This document shows positions 1 to 9,337 of a stretch of 32,276 bases of DNA, one piece after another. The stretch's first letter is position 1, and every line of letters starts with the position of its first letter. Below the pieces are notes generated by a model. That model made no database searches and was not told where the DNA came from. It saw only the letters and a program-made list of their open reading frames with translations. This DNA comes from Planctomycetota bacterium (lineage in GTDB: Bacteria; Planctomycetota; J058): assembly GCA_019636275.1 (NCBI GenBank), contig JAHBXY010000107.1:1-32276 (forward strand). The letters run 5' to 3'. The translations under genes were made by a program, and so were the position numbers.

Positions 1-315
1 CAGCAGCAGCAGCCGGGTGGGCAGCAGCAGCCGGGTGGGCAGCAGCAGCCGGGTGGGCAGCAGCCGGGCGGCGATCAGCAGCAGCCTGGTGGGCAGCAGC
101 CTGGCGGCGATCAGCAGCAGCCTGGTGGGCAGCAGCCTGGCGGCGATCAGCAGCAGCCTGGTGGGCAGCAGCCGGGCGGCGATCAGCAGCAGCCCGGTGG
201 CCAGCAGCCCGGCGGCCAGCAGCCCGGCGGTCAGCCCGGCGGCCAGCAGCCTGGCGGCCAGCAGCCCGGCGGCCAGCAGCCTGGCGGCCAGCAGCCCGGC
301 GGCCAGCAGCAGCCG
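1..315 (+). repeat. In-frame tandem repeats (QQPGG units) at the window edge
   Basis: Three successive repeat types are visible. About three copies of an 18-nt unit (QQQPGG) come first. About four copies of a 33-36-nt unit (QQPGGD plus QQQPGG) follow, then about eight 15-nt units (QQPGG). The units differ mainly at third positions (ccg/cct/ccc, ggt/ggc), and identical variants recur in blocks, which points to expansion of blocks. The array runs into the left window edge, the kind of place where assemblies stop. Confidence 0.85.
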
Positions 316-702
316 CCGCCCGGCCAGAAGTGGTGCCCCGGCTGCGGCAAGATGCACGGCCAGGGCGACGGCGACGGTCAGCAGGGCGGCGAGGGCCAAC
401 CGGGGCAGGGGCCCGCCGGCGGCCCTGGCCAGGGCTTCGGCCCGCGTCCGGTCGGCGACCTGAACACGCCCGAGACGTTCCGGCCCGAGCGCCTCCGCGG
501 CCGCGTCGGCCAGGGCAAGATCGTCGGCTCGTACTTCACGCGCGGCGCGCAGGTCCGCGGCGAGTCCGAGGCCGAGTGGGCCGAGGTCGCGCGCGCGGCG
601 GAGGCGCAGGCCGCCGAGGCGCTGGAGAAGACGCGCATCCCGCGGCGCATGGCCGACTACGTGCGCGGCTACATCGACAGCATCACGCCGGAGCGTCAGT
701 AG
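1..702 (+). CDS. Gln/Pro/Gly-repeat protein with CxxC knuckle (5'-partial)
   Basis: The frame is open from the first base, so the N-terminus lies outside the window; 233 codons are visible before TAG. The first ~105 residues are QQPGG / QQQPGG / QQPGGD repeats. A short cysteine knuckle follows (WCPGCGK, about residues 112-118), then a second Gly/Gln-rich linker, then an ordered, charged C-terminal domain of about 75 residues with GKIVGSYFTRG and RIPRRMADYVRGYI. That C-terminal pattern reminds me of small proteins next to VWA/MoxR operons in planctomycetes, but I cannot name a family. The next gene starts 6 nt after the stop, so they are probably co-transcribed. The function is unknown; the repeat region looks like a flexible, disordered spacer. 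An upstream membrane or secretion signal may exist outside the window. Confidence 0.75.
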   Translation, partial: QQQQPGGQQQPGGQQQPGGQQPGGDQQQPGGQQPGGDQQQPGGQQPGGDQQQPGGQQPGGDQQQPGGQQPGGQQPGGQPGGQQPGGQQPGGQQPGGQQPGGQQQPPPGQKWCPGCGKMHGQGDGDGQQGGEGQPGQGPAGGPGQGFGPRPVGDLNTPETFRPERLRGRVGQGKIVGSYFTRGAQVRGESEAEWAEVARAAEAQAAEALEKTRIPRRMADYVRGYIDSITPERQ

Positions 703-708
703 CCCGAC

Positions 709-1914
709 GTGCGCGCGAGGTCATGGGTCACCGCCGTCGTCCTCGCCCTCCTCGCCGGCTGCGATCCGGAGGCTCCCCCGCCGGCGCCGCCGGCGGCCTC
801 GCCGTCCGTCCCCCCCGCTCCCGCCCCGGCCCCGGAGCCCGAGCCGCCGCGGCAGGCGAGCCCCGACCCGCTCGAGGACGACCTCGCCGCGGGGCCGCTC
901 GACCACCCCGACGGCGTCCCGTTCCCGCTGCCCGACCCGCTCCCGCCCGAGGCGCGCCCGCGCACGATCGCCGACGCGCCCCTCCCCGAGCCGGGGCCGG
1001 CGCCGCTCGCCTTCTGGGTCGGCGGCACGGGGACGGCCGACGGCCGCCTGCAGTACCCGCGGGCGATCGTCGCCGAGGCCGACGGCTCGGCGCTCGTCTG
1101 CGACAAGACCGGGCGCATCCAGCGCTGGGACCACGACGGCCGCCTGCGCGCGGCCGTGCGCACGCCGGCGATCGCCCAGGGCAAGCCCACGGGCCTCGGC
1201 GTCGACGCCGCGGGGCAGGTGCTCGTCGCCGACACGCACTACTGCCGCGTGCTCGTCTACGGCCCCGACCTCGCCCTGCGCCGCGTCTACGGCGCGCCCG
1301 GGCGCGCCCCCGGGCAGTTCATGTTCGTCTCCGCCGTGCGCGAGGCGCCGGGCGGCCTCCACCTCACGGCCGACTACGGCGACGACGTCGCGCGCGTGCA
1401 GGCCCTGCGCCCCGACGGCGCGCCGGTGTGGGCCACCGGCACCTACGGCACCGGCGACGGGGAGCTTCGCCGCCCCATGTCGCTGGCGTTCGCCCCGGCC
1501 GCGGGCGAGGTCTACGTGGCCGACGCCGTGAACCATCGGATCGTCGTCCTGGCCCTCGACGACGGCCGCTGGCTGCGCACGCTCGGCCAGCCCGGCCGCG
1601 GCCCGGGCGCGCTCGACTTCCCCTACGACCTCGCCGTCGACGAGGACGGCCGCCTTTGGGTGGCCGAGTTCGGCAACCAGCGCGTGCAGGCCCTCGACCC
1701 GAGGGACGGCGCCTGCCTGGGCCTGTGGGGGGCGCCGGGGCGCCGCCCGGGCGCGCTCGGCCGCCCCTGGGGCCTGGCGCTGGGCAGGGGCGACCGCCTG
1801 TGGGTGCTCGACTCCCACAACGACCGCCTCTACGCGCTCGACCGCGCGCGCGTGCTCGAGGGCGCGCCGGGCGGCGGGCAAGGTAGAATCCCCGCCCCGC
1901 GCAGGGACGGGTGA
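709..1914 (+). CDS. NHL-repeat beta-propeller lipoprotein
   Basis: 401 residues from GTG. A basic N-terminus and hydrophobic stretch end in the lipobox LLAGC (Cys18), so this is a predicted lipoprotein. A Pro/Ala/Glu-rich linker of about 80 residues follows, then a beta-propeller from about residue 100 to 385. At least five NHL-type blades can be read, for example YPRAIVAEADGSALVCDK, PTGLGVDAAGQVLVAD, FPYDLAVDEDGRLWVAEFG and PWGLALGRGDRLWVLD. The propeller resembles NHL/SMP-30-like proteins, which usually bind partners or ligands; no catalytic residues stand out. It starts 6 nt after the repeat-protein gene and its end touches the VWA gene, so it belongs to the VWA/MoxR operon. The only upstream SD-like run (GGAG, 690-693) is far from the GTG; the signal peptide fixes the start. 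The last codons are atypical (CAA, GGT, AGA) and coincide with a promoter-like hexamer. Confidence 0.85.
   Translation: MRARSWVTAVVLALLAGCDPEAPPPAPPAASPSVPPAPAPAPEPEPPRQASPDPLEDDLAAGPLDHPDGVPFPLPDPLPPEARPRTIADAPLPEPGPAPLAFWVGGTGTADGRLQYPRAIVAEADGSALVCDKTGRIQRWDHDGRLRAAVRTPAIAQGKPTGLGVDAAGQVLVADTHYCRVLVYGPDLALRRVYGAPGRAPGQFMFVSAVREAPGGLHLTADYGDDVARVQALRPDGAPVWATGTYGTGDGELRRPMSLAFAPAAGEVYVADAVNHRIVVLALDDGRWLRTLGQPGRGPGALDFPYDLAVDEDGRLWVAEFGNQRVQALDPRDGACLGLWGAPGRRPGALGRPWGLALGRGDRLWVLDSHNDRLYALDRARVLEGAPGGGQGRIPAPRRDG
1884..1889 (+). promoter_or_regulatory. Possible internal -10 hexamer (TAGAAT) before the VWA gene
   Basis: TAGAAT differs from TATAAT at one position and is an A/T island at the 3' end of the NHL gene, where it forces codons (GGT, AGA) that are rare in this sequence. 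It lies about 31 nt before the ATG at 1920. No recognisable -35 sits 16-18 bp upstream, so this is only a candidate for separate transcription of the VWA/MoxR genes. Confidence 0.35.
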
Positions 1915-1919
1915 GCGCC

Positions 1920-4859
1920 ATGCCGTTCTCCTTCGCCGCCCCCGAGTTCCTGCCGCTCCTCCCGCTCCTGTGCGTCCTCGTGTGGCTGATCGGCCGCCGC
2001 TCGCTGGCCGGGCTCGACCGCGGCCGCCGGCGCCTGGCGCTCGGCCTGCGCCTGGCGGTCGTGTCGCTCCTCGTGCTGGGCCTGGCCGAGGTCGAGTGGC
2101 GCGACACGACCGAGCGGCTCAAGGTCGTCGTCGTCCTCGACCACTCGCGCTCGATCCCCGACGAGCAGACCGCGCGCGCCCTGCAGATGGTCGACGCCGC
2201 GCGGCGGCGCATGGACCCGCGCAAGGACACGGGCGAGCTGGTCGTCTTCGGCCGCGAGGCCTTCGTCGAGGCGTCGCTCGCGCGCGACGGCCCGCCGCTG
2301 GCCGCCGTCGCGTCGCCGCTCGAGCGCGGCTACACCAACCTCGAGGTCGCGCTGCGCCGCGCGCTCGAGGCGATCGACGAGGGGACGCGCGGCCGGATCG
2401 TCCTCGTCAGCGACGGCAACCAGACGCTCGGCGACGCCAGCGCCGCCGTCGCGCGGGCGCGCGCCGCGCAGGTGCCGGTCGACGTCGTCCCGCTGGAGTA
2501 CGCCTACGAGCGCGAGGTCCTGGTCGAGAAGATCGTCCTCCCGCCCGAGGCCAAGGTCGGCGAGCCGTTCCTGGCCCGCGTCGTGGCCCACGCCATGGCG
2601 CCGACGCCGGCGCGCATCCGCCTGTGGCAGGGCGGCGAGCTCGTCGACACGCGCGACGTGGTCCTCCAGGCCGGCCCCAACGTCGAGCAGTTCCAGCTCG
2701 ACCTCGACCGCCCCGACTTCTACCGCGTCGAGGCCTCGGTCGAGCCGCTCGACCCGCGCCACGACCGCCTGCCCCAGAACAACACGGCGCACGGGTTCGT
2801 CTTCGCCCGCGGCAAGGCGCAGGTGCTCTACGTCCACGACGACGCCGACCCCGACGCGCGCGAGGCCGAGCACCTGCTCGCCGCCCTCACCGACGAGCAG
2901 ATCCGCGTCGTCGCCGTCCCGGCGGCCAACTTCCCGCTCGAGCCCATGGCGCTCCAGGGCTACGACGCGGTGATCCTCGACGACGTCGCCCGGCCGTCGC
3001 TCTCGGCGCGGCAGCAGGACGCGATCGAGAAGGCCGTGGGCGACATGGGGATCGGGCTGATCATGATCGGCGGCGAGCGCTCCTTCGGCGCCGGCGAGTG
3101 GCGCGGCTCGCCCGTCGAGAAGGCGCTGCCGGTCGAGATGGACATCAAGCAGGAGGAGGTGATCCCCGACGGCGCGCTGGTGATGATCATCCACTCCTGC
3201 GAGTTCGAGGAGGGCAACGCCGCCGCCATCAAGGTCGTCAACAAGGCGATCGAGGGCCTGTCGGCCAAGGACACGGTGGGCGTCCTGATCTACGGCAACG
3301 GGGGCAACGAGTGGGCCGTCGCCCCGCAGAAGGCGCTCAACAAGCCGGGGCTCAAGGCGCAGGTCAGCGCCATGCAGGCCGGCGACATGCCCGACTTCGA
3401 CGGGATCTTCCGCCTGGGCCTCGAGGCGCTCAAGGGGACGGCCGCATCGGTCAAGCACATGATCGTCATGTCCGACGGCGACCCGAGCCCGCCCGCGCCG
3501 TCGCTCCTCAACCAGTGCCGCGACAACCGCATCTCGGTGTCGACGATCTGCTACTTCGCGCACGACGGCGCGCAGGGCGCCAGCGCCCAGCAGATGCGCC
3601 GCATCGCCAACGTGACCGGCGGGAAGTTCTACTACCTCGACAACCCGGCCGACCTGCCGCGGATCTTCACCAAGGAGGCGCAGCGCGTCGCGCGCTCGCT
3701 GATCGTCAACCAGACGTTCGTGCCCACGCCGCGCACGCCGAGCCCCGTGCTCACGGGGATCGCGGACCTGCCGCAGCTCACCGGCTTCGTCCTCACCGAG
3801 CCCAAGCCGCGCGCCGAGGTGGCCCTCGTGGCGAAGGACGGCTCGCCGATCCTGGCCCACTGGCAGTACGGCGTCGGCAAGTCGCTGGCCTTCACCAGCG
3901 ACGCCCGCCCGCGCTGGGCGACGGCGTGGGTGCAGTGGGCCGGGTTCCGGCGCTTCTGGTCGCAGGCCGTGCGCTGGGTGAGCAAGGACGTGCAGGACTC
4001 GGTCTTCCAGACGAGCACGCAGGTCAAGGGCGACCGGGGCGTGATCGTCCTCGACGCGGTCACGGGCGACGGCGAGCTCATCGACGGCCTGACCGTCACC
4101 GCGCGCGTGAGCGCGCCGCTCGGCGGCGAGACGCGCGAGGTGCACCTGCGCCAGCGCGGGTCGGGGCGCTACGAGGGCGACTTCCCTGTCTCGCAGGTGG
4201 GCACCTACACCGTGTCCTTGCTCACGCGCGACCAGGACGGCCGGGCCAGCCACTCGCTCACCACGGGGCTCGTGTTCCCCTACTCGGACGAGTTCAAGCG
4301 CCTGCGCTCCGACCGGCCCTTCCTCGAGGAGCTGGCGCGCCAGGGCGACGGGCAGGTGCTGCCGCTCGACGAGGTCGTCGACGGCCAGGTGAACCTGTGG
4401 GACCGCGCGCGCCTCGGCAAGCGCGTGGCGCTCGAGGAGCGCTGGACGTGGGCCCTGGCCCTGGGCCTGTGCCTGTTCCTCCTCGACGTGGCCGCGCGCC
4501 GCGTGGCGGTCGACTGGGCGAAGCTCCTGGCCCGCGGCAAGGCGGCGCTCACGCGCTCGGCGCCGCCGGCCGCGGCGACCATGGACCGCCTGCGCGAGCG
4601 CAAGCAGGTCGTGCGCGAGGAGACGACCCTGCCCAAGTTCACGCCGACCGGCCCGCCGCCCGCGGACGCCAGCGTGAGCGGCGCGGCGCCGCTCACCCCG
4701 CCCCCCGGCCCCGCCACGCCGAAGGCGGCGACGCCGCCGCCCGCCGCGCCGGCGGCCGAGGGCGACTTCACCAACCGCCTGCTCGCGGCCAAGCGCCGCG
4801 CCCGCCAGGAGCTCGGCGAGCAGCCGCCGCCGGGCGACGAGCGGCGGCCAGGGACCTGA
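1920..4859 (+). CDS. Large membrane protein with VWA, GATase1-like and second VWA-like domains
   Basis: 979 residues from ATG 1920; a GTG at 1911 is also in frame, but AGGGACGG (1903-1910) is well spaced only for the ATG. Two N-terminal membrane helices (about 8-24 and 38-56) precede a VWA domain with intact MIDAS residues D74-x-S76-x-S78. After a beta-rich region there is a glutamine-amidotransferase-like fold (about 300-390, GYDAVILDDV and GIGLIMIGGERSFGAGEW). A second VWA-like domain (about 410-590) has the metal-site stretch replaced by MIIHSCEFEEG but keeps VMSDGDPS. A C-terminal helix (about 847-863) and a Pro-rich cytoplasmic tail follow. Such proteins accompany MoxR ATPases and are thought to assemble or mature envelope proteins; the exact role here is unknown. 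The ATG lies 5 nt past the NHL stop codon, and the next gene begins 13 nt downstream. Confidence 0.88.
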   Translation: MPFSFAAPEFLPLLPLLCVLVWLIGRRSLAGLDRGRRRLALGLRLAVVSLLVLGLAEVEWRDTTERLKVVVVLDHSRSIPDEQTARALQMVDAARRRMDPRKDTGELVVFGREAFVEASLARDGPPLAAVASPLERGYTNLEVALRRALEAIDEGTRGRIVLVSDGNQTLGDASAAVARARAAQVPVDVVPLEYAYEREVLVEKIVLPPEAKVGEPFLARVVAHAMAPTPARIRLWQGGELVDTRDVVLQAGPNVEQFQLDLDRPDFYRVEASVEPLDPRHDRLPQNNTAHGFVFARGKAQVLYVHDDADPDAREAEHLLAALTDEQIRVVAVPAANFPLEPMALQGYDAVILDDVARPSLSARQQDAIEKAVGDMGIGLIMIGGERSFGAGEWRGSPVEKALPVEMDIKQEEVIPDGALVMIIHSCEFEEGNAAAIKVVNKAIEGLSAKDTVGVLIYGNGGNEWAVAPQKALNKPGLKAQVSAMQAGDMPDFDGIFRLGLEALKGTAASVKHMIVMSDGDPSPPAPSLLNQCRDNRISVSTICYFAHDGAQGASAQQMRRIANVTGGKFYYLDNPADLPRIFTKEAQRVARSLIVNQTFVPTPRTPSPVLTGIADLPQLTGFVLTEPKPRAEVALVAKDGSPILAHWQYGVGKSLAFTSDARPRWATAWVQWAGFRRFWSQAVRWVSKDVQDSVFQTSTQVKGDRGVIVLDAVTGDGELIDGLTVTARVSAPLGGETREVHLRQRGSGRYEGDFPVSQVGTYTVSLLTRDQDGRASHSLTTGLVFPYSDEFKRLRSDRPFLEELARQGDGQVLPLDEVVDGQVNLWDRARLGKRVALEERWTWALALGLCLFLLDVAARRVAVDWAKLLARGKAALTRSAPPAAATMDRLRERKQVVREETTLPKFTPTGPPPADASVSGAAPLTPPPGPATPKAATPPPAAPAAEGDFTNRLLAAKRRARQELGEQPPPGDERRPGT

Positions 4860-4872
4860 ACAGGAGAGCCGA

Positions 4873-5880
<1,008 letters not shown>

Positions 5881-5919
5881 GATCGGGAAACGCGCGGGGG
5901 AGGAGAGGACGCAGCGCCG

Positions 5920-6843
5920 ATGGACGAGGTCGCGCTGGACCAGGCCGGGACGTTCGCCGAGGAGCAGGGGCCGCTCCTCGACCAGGGGCTCCTCGCCCGC
6001 ATCTCGCGGCTGGACATCGCCGCGCGCAAGCTCCTCCAGGGGAAGATGAAGGGCGAGAAGCGCAGCAAGAAGCGCGGCCGCTCGGTCGAGTTCGCCGACC
6101 ACCGCCCTTACGCGGCCGGCGACGACCTGCGCTTCCTCGACTGGAGCATCTACGCGCGGCTCGACCGGCTCATGGTCAAGCTGTTCCTCGAGGAGGAGGA
6201 CCAGCACGTCTACGTGCTCGTCGACGCGTCGGCCTCCATGGACTACGGGCGGCCCAACAAGCTGCGCTACGCCCTGCGGGCGGCGGCCGCGCTGAGCTAC
6301 ATCGGCCTGGTCAACATGAACCGCGTCGGCGTGGGCGTGTTCTCGTCGGCGCTCGACCGCACGTTCCGCCCCGAGCGCGGGCGGCGCAACCTGCGCAAGC
6401 TCCTGCGCTTCCTCGAGGAGACTCGCCCCGGCGGGCGCACCGACCTGGCCGCCGCGTGCAAGCGCTTCGCCCTCGAGCACCCGCGCCGCGGCGTCGTCGT
6501 GCTGATCTCCGACTTCCTCGACAGGAGCGGCTACGAGGACGCCGTGCGCTACTTCGTCGCCCGGCGCATGGACGTGTTCTGCCTGCAGGTCCTCTCGCCG
6601 CAGGAGCTCGACCCGCCGCTCGCGGGCGACCTCAAGCTGGCCGACGTCGAGGACGGCGACGTGACCGAGATCACCGTCTCGGGCCCGCTGCTGGCCGCCT
6701 ACAAGCGGAACCTCGCCGCGCTCGTCGGCGGCCTGCGCGAGTTCTGTCACCGGCGCGGGGCGCGCTTCCTGAGCGTGTCGACGGCCATGCCGTTCGAGAA
6801 GCTCGTGGTCGAGCAGCTGCGCCTCCAGGGGGTCGTGAAGTGA
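5920..6843 (+). CDS. DUF58 domain protein (VWA-like)
   Basis: 307 residues from ATG, with a strong purine-rich SD (GGAGGAGAGG, about 5899-5908). It carries the DUF58 core RSVEFADHRPYAAGDDLRFLDW (split here as RSVEFADHRPYAAGDD and LRFLDW, about residues 54-75), followed by a VWA-like domain with metal-site residues D102-x-S104-x-S106. It has no membrane segment and so is a soluble form of the family. DUF58 proteins almost always follow MoxR, as here, and are thought to be its cytoplasmic VWA-type adaptor. It closes the first half of the operon; a 124-nt gap with a strong hairpin separates it from the next VWA gene. Confidence 0.93.
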   Translation: MDEVALDQAGTFAEEQGPLLDQGLLARISRLDIAARKLLQGKMKGEKRSKKRGRSVEFADHRPYAAGDDLRFLDWSIYARLDRLMVKLFLEEEDQHVYVLVDASASMDYGRPNKLRYALRAAAALSYIGLVNMNRVGVGVFSSALDRTFRPERGRRNLRKLLRFLEETRPGGRTDLAAACKRFALEHPRRGVVVLISDFLDRSGYEDAVRYFVARRMDVFCLQVLSPQELDPPLAGDLKLADVEDGDVTEITVSGPLLAAYKRNLAALVGGLREFCHRRGARFLSVSTAMPFEKLVVEQLRLQGVVK

Positions 6844-6867
6844 GCTACGGCGCACGACGGCGGGCGC

Positions 6868-6925
6868 TGCCGCGCGCAGCCTCGCTCGAGGTCGTCACGA
6901 CGTCGTCGCTCGTCTGCGCGCGGCA
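6868..6925 (+). other. Structured intergenic hairpin between DUF58 and VWA genes
   Basis: A perfect 12-bp stem pairs 6868-6879 (TGCCGCGCGCAG) with 6914-6925. It encloses 34 nt that contain further short palindromes (CTCGAG; GTCGT-C-ACGAC at 6891-6901). No T-run follows, so a simple intrinsic terminator is unlikely. It could be an RNA-processing site, an attenuator or a stabiliser between the two halves of the operon. Confidence 0.5.
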
Positions 6926-6967
6926 TCGCCTCGCCCTCGTGCCGTCGTCCGGGTCCCGAGGTCGCTG

Positions 6968-8893
6968 ATGGGCTTCGAGCTCCTCTCCACGGGCTGGCTC
7001 TACGCGGCGCCGGGCTTCCTGGGCGCGCTGGTGCTCCTCTACTTCCTCAAGCTCAAGCGGCGCGAGGTGGCGGTCTCGAGCACCTACCTGTGGCGGGCGG
7101 CGCTCGACGACATGCGCGTGAACTCGCCCCTGCAGCGGCTGCGCATGAACCTGCTCCTGCTCCTGCAGGCCCTGGCGCTCCTGCTCCTCCTCCTGGCGCT
7201 GGCGCGGCCGGTCTCGCAGCTCGGCCTGACGGGGACCGACACGCTCCTGCTCGTCGACGTCTCGGCCAGCATGCAGGCCACCGACGGGGCCGGCGGGCGG
7301 ACGCGCTTCGAGCAGGCGCGCGACGAGGCCCGGCGCGTCGTCGAGGACCTGTCGCGCGGCGACCGCGCGATCCTGATCGCCTTCTCCGACGAGGCGCGGG
7401 TGCTCACGCCCATGACGAGCTCGAAGGCCGCCCTGCGCGCAGCCCTCGACGACCTGCGGCCGACCGACCGCCCGACGCGGCTGGGCGAGGCGCTGCACCG
7501 GGTCAACGCGCTCGTGGCCGGGGCCGAGCGCCCGCCGGCGCTCTACGTGTTCACCGACGGCCGCGTCGGCCCGCTCGACGGCGTCTCGCTCGACGAGCGC
7601 GTCCCGCTGCACTACATCCGCGTCGGCCAGGCGACCGACAACGTCGGGATCGTCGGCCTCGACGTGCGCCCGGCGTCCGGCCTGGGCGAGGAGACGCGAG
7701 CGTTCGTGTCGGTGCTCAACGCCGGCGCGGCGGAGGTGGAGGTCGGCGTCGACTTCCACGTCGACGGCGCGCTCCTGGGCTCGACGACGGTGAAGATCGG
7801 CCCCGGCGGCGTGGCGCAGGTCCCCTACGAGACGACCACCAGCCAGGGGCGCCTCGAGGTGCGCCTCGACCACCAGGACGCCCTGCCGGCCGACGACGTG
7901 GCCTACGCCCTCCTGCGCCCGCAGGAGCCCGTGCGCGTGCTCCTGGTCACGCCCGGCAACCTGTTCCTCGACAGCGCCCTGCGCGAGGACCCGCTGGTGT
8001 GGAAGAACGCCCGCGGCGAGGTCCCGGTGCTCGCGCCCGACGCGCTGTCGAAGGACGACCCGGCGCTGCTCGAGTACGACCTGATCGTCCTCGACCGGGC
8101 GAGCCCCGAGGACCTGCCGCCCGGCAACTACCTGTGCTTCGCCACCCGCCCGCCGTTCCCGGGGCTGGTCGACCGCGGGAGCATGAACGCGTGGAAGGTG
8201 CTCGACTGGGACGAGGCGCACGAGGTGACTCGCTTCGTCAACTTCAGCACGCTGCTCCTGCCGACGGCGCAGCGCTTCGGCCTACGCGACGGCGACGTCG
8301 AGGTCGTGCGCGGCGACCACGGGCCGCTCGTGTTCGAGGCGCGCCACGGCGACCGCCGCGCGCTCGTGTGCGCGTTCGACCTCATGTCGCTGCCGGTCGA
8401 GGGCGCCTGGACCTTCGACCCCAGCTACCCGATCTTCCTCGCCAACGCCGTGCGCTGGCTCGGCGGCGCCGGGCGCGACAAGAAGGACCTGCTCGTGCGC
8501 ACGGGCGGCGTGGCCGAGCTGCGCTTCCCGGCCGCCGCGACGGCGGCCACCGTGACGCCGCCCGAGGGCGCGCCGCGCGAGGTGAGCATCCGCCCGGGCG
8601 ACGACGCCCTGCGCCTGGCCGGGCTCGACCGCGCCGGGATCTACTCGGTCGCCCTGCGCGGCCCGGCCGGCGGCGACCCGCTGCGGACCAGCCTCTTCGC
8701 GGCGAACCTCGCCGACGCCGACGAGAGCCACATCGCCCCGGCCCCCACGCTCGAGCTCGCCGGCCGCCCGGCCGCCGCCGCGCAGGACCGCGCCGTCGAG
8801 CAGAACCAGGACATGTGGAAGCTGTTCGCCCTGGTCGCGCTCGGGTTCGTGCTGGTGGAGTGGTGGATCTACAACCGGCGGGTGTTCATCTAG
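6968..8893 (+). CDS. BatA-like membrane VWA protein
   Basis: 641 residues from ATG; only a weak SD (GAGG near 6958) is present. The N-terminus is the BatA/aerotolerance membrane module: a helix at about 10-28 and another at about 59-80 (rich in Leu). A VWA domain follows with intact D97-x-S99-x-S101 (LLLVDVSASM). Beta-sandwich regions and a GATase1-like segment (about 315-490, VLLVTPGNLF, YDLIVLDRA) come next. A C-terminal helix (about 616-633, LFALVALGFVLVEWWIY) anchors the end. This is the last gene of the VWA/MoxR run and is probably a membrane partner of the MoxR ATPase, with most of the chain outside the cytoplasm. It resembles the 979-residue protein in layout but lacks the second VWA-like domain. 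Confidence 0.9.
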   Translation: MGFELLSTGWLYAAPGFLGALVLLYFLKLKRREVAVSSTYLWRAALDDMRVNSPLQRLRMNLLLLLQALALLLLLLALARPVSQLGLTGTDTLLLVDVSASMQATDGAGGRTRFEQARDEARRVVEDLSRGDRAILIAFSDEARVLTPMTSSKAALRAALDDLRPTDRPTRLGEALHRVNALVAGAERPPALYVFTDGRVGPLDGVSLDERVPLHYIRVGQATDNVGIVGLDVRPASGLGEETRAFVSVLNAGAAEVEVGVDFHVDGALLGSTTVKIGPGGVAQVPYETTTSQGRLEVRLDHQDALPADDVAYALLRPQEPVRVLLVTPGNLFLDSALREDPLVWKNARGEVPVLAPDALSKDDPALLEYDLIVLDRASPEDLPPGNYLCFATRPPFPGLVDRGSMNAWKVLDWDEAHEVTRFVNFSTLLLPTAQRFGLRDGDVEVVRGDHGPLVFEARHGDRRALVCAFDLMSLPVEGAWTFDPSYPIFLANAVRWLGGAGRDKKDLLVRTGGVAELRFPAAATAATVTPPEGAPREVSIRPGDDALRLAGLDRAGIYSVALRGPAGGDPLRTSLFAANLADADESHIAPAPTLELAGRPAAAAQDRAVEQNQDMWKLFALVALGFVLVEWWIYNRRVFI

Positions 8894-8900
8894 GATGTGT

Positions 8901-8932
8901 TCACAACAGAGGAGCAGAGGGAGCAGAGGGCG
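8901..8932 (+). repeat. Left 32-bp inverted repeat arm
   Basis: Begins TCACAACAGAGG and contains AGCAGAGGG twice in tandem. It starts 8 nt after the stop codon of the VWA gene and is exactly complementary to 9287-9318. Confidence 0.95.
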
Positions 8933-9286
8933 GGCGCTGAAGCGGCGCGTCCCCCTCCCCTCGTCGGGCTCCCGGTCGCTCTCGTTGAAGGACTGACGTC
9001 CAGGACGCGCGAGGCTGGCTCGTGAACGAGCCGCCGTGCGCGAACGCCGACGGGGACACGTCCACGCGCTCCGTCAGCCGCGCGGATCGAGATCGGACGA
9101 GCGCCGGTCGTCCATGCAGGAGGGGGAGGGAGGGGTCCCCCATCAGGAAGTTCGCGAGCTCGTCCGCCGCGTCGCGAGCGGAGTCGACCGTGCGGGGTCA
9201 GCCAGGGAACTTTCGGCGGGGGACAACAGGACGGTGGTCCCGCAGGTGGCCTGAGACCCTCAAGCTCCCCCGGGGCACGCACGAAG

Positions 9287-9318
9287 CGCCCTCTGCTCCC
9301 TCTGCTCCTCTGTTGTGA
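9287..9318 (-). repeat. Right 32-bp inverted repeat arm
   Basis: Exact reverse complement of 8901-8932, ending TGTTGTGA. The identity stops abruptly on the outer side (GCTC against ACAC expected), which defines the element ends. Confidence 0.95.
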
Positions 9319-9337
9319 GCTCCTCCTCCTCGTCGCG

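Larger units (their letters stand above)
8901..9318. mobile_element. MITE-like element with perfect 32-bp terminal inverted repeats
   Basis: The two ends (8901-8932 and 9287-9318) are exact reverse complements and enclose 354 bp without a convincing gene. It occupies almost the whole gap between two convergent genes (ends at 8893 and 9338). I see no target-site duplication and no transposase, so if mobile it is non-autonomous. Alternatively the arms may be two opposite copies of a dispersed intergenic repeat, or the giant stem may serve as a two-way transcription stop. A smaller perfect hairpin (GGCTCGT / ACGAGCC, about 9015-9030) lies inside. Confidence 0.45.

Noticed and set aside
1911..1919. 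GTG at 1911 as start of the large VWA protein, overlapping the NHL stop as GTGA
   Set aside because: Possible for translational coupling, but the purine-rich SD lies directly against it and fits the ATG at 1920 much better.
8901..9318. Overlapping ORFs of 80-98 codons on both strands in the MITE-like element, both ending PSAPSAPLL
   Set aside because: The identical C-termini simply come from the two inverted arms read outward; no RBS, no family and composition unlike the real genes.
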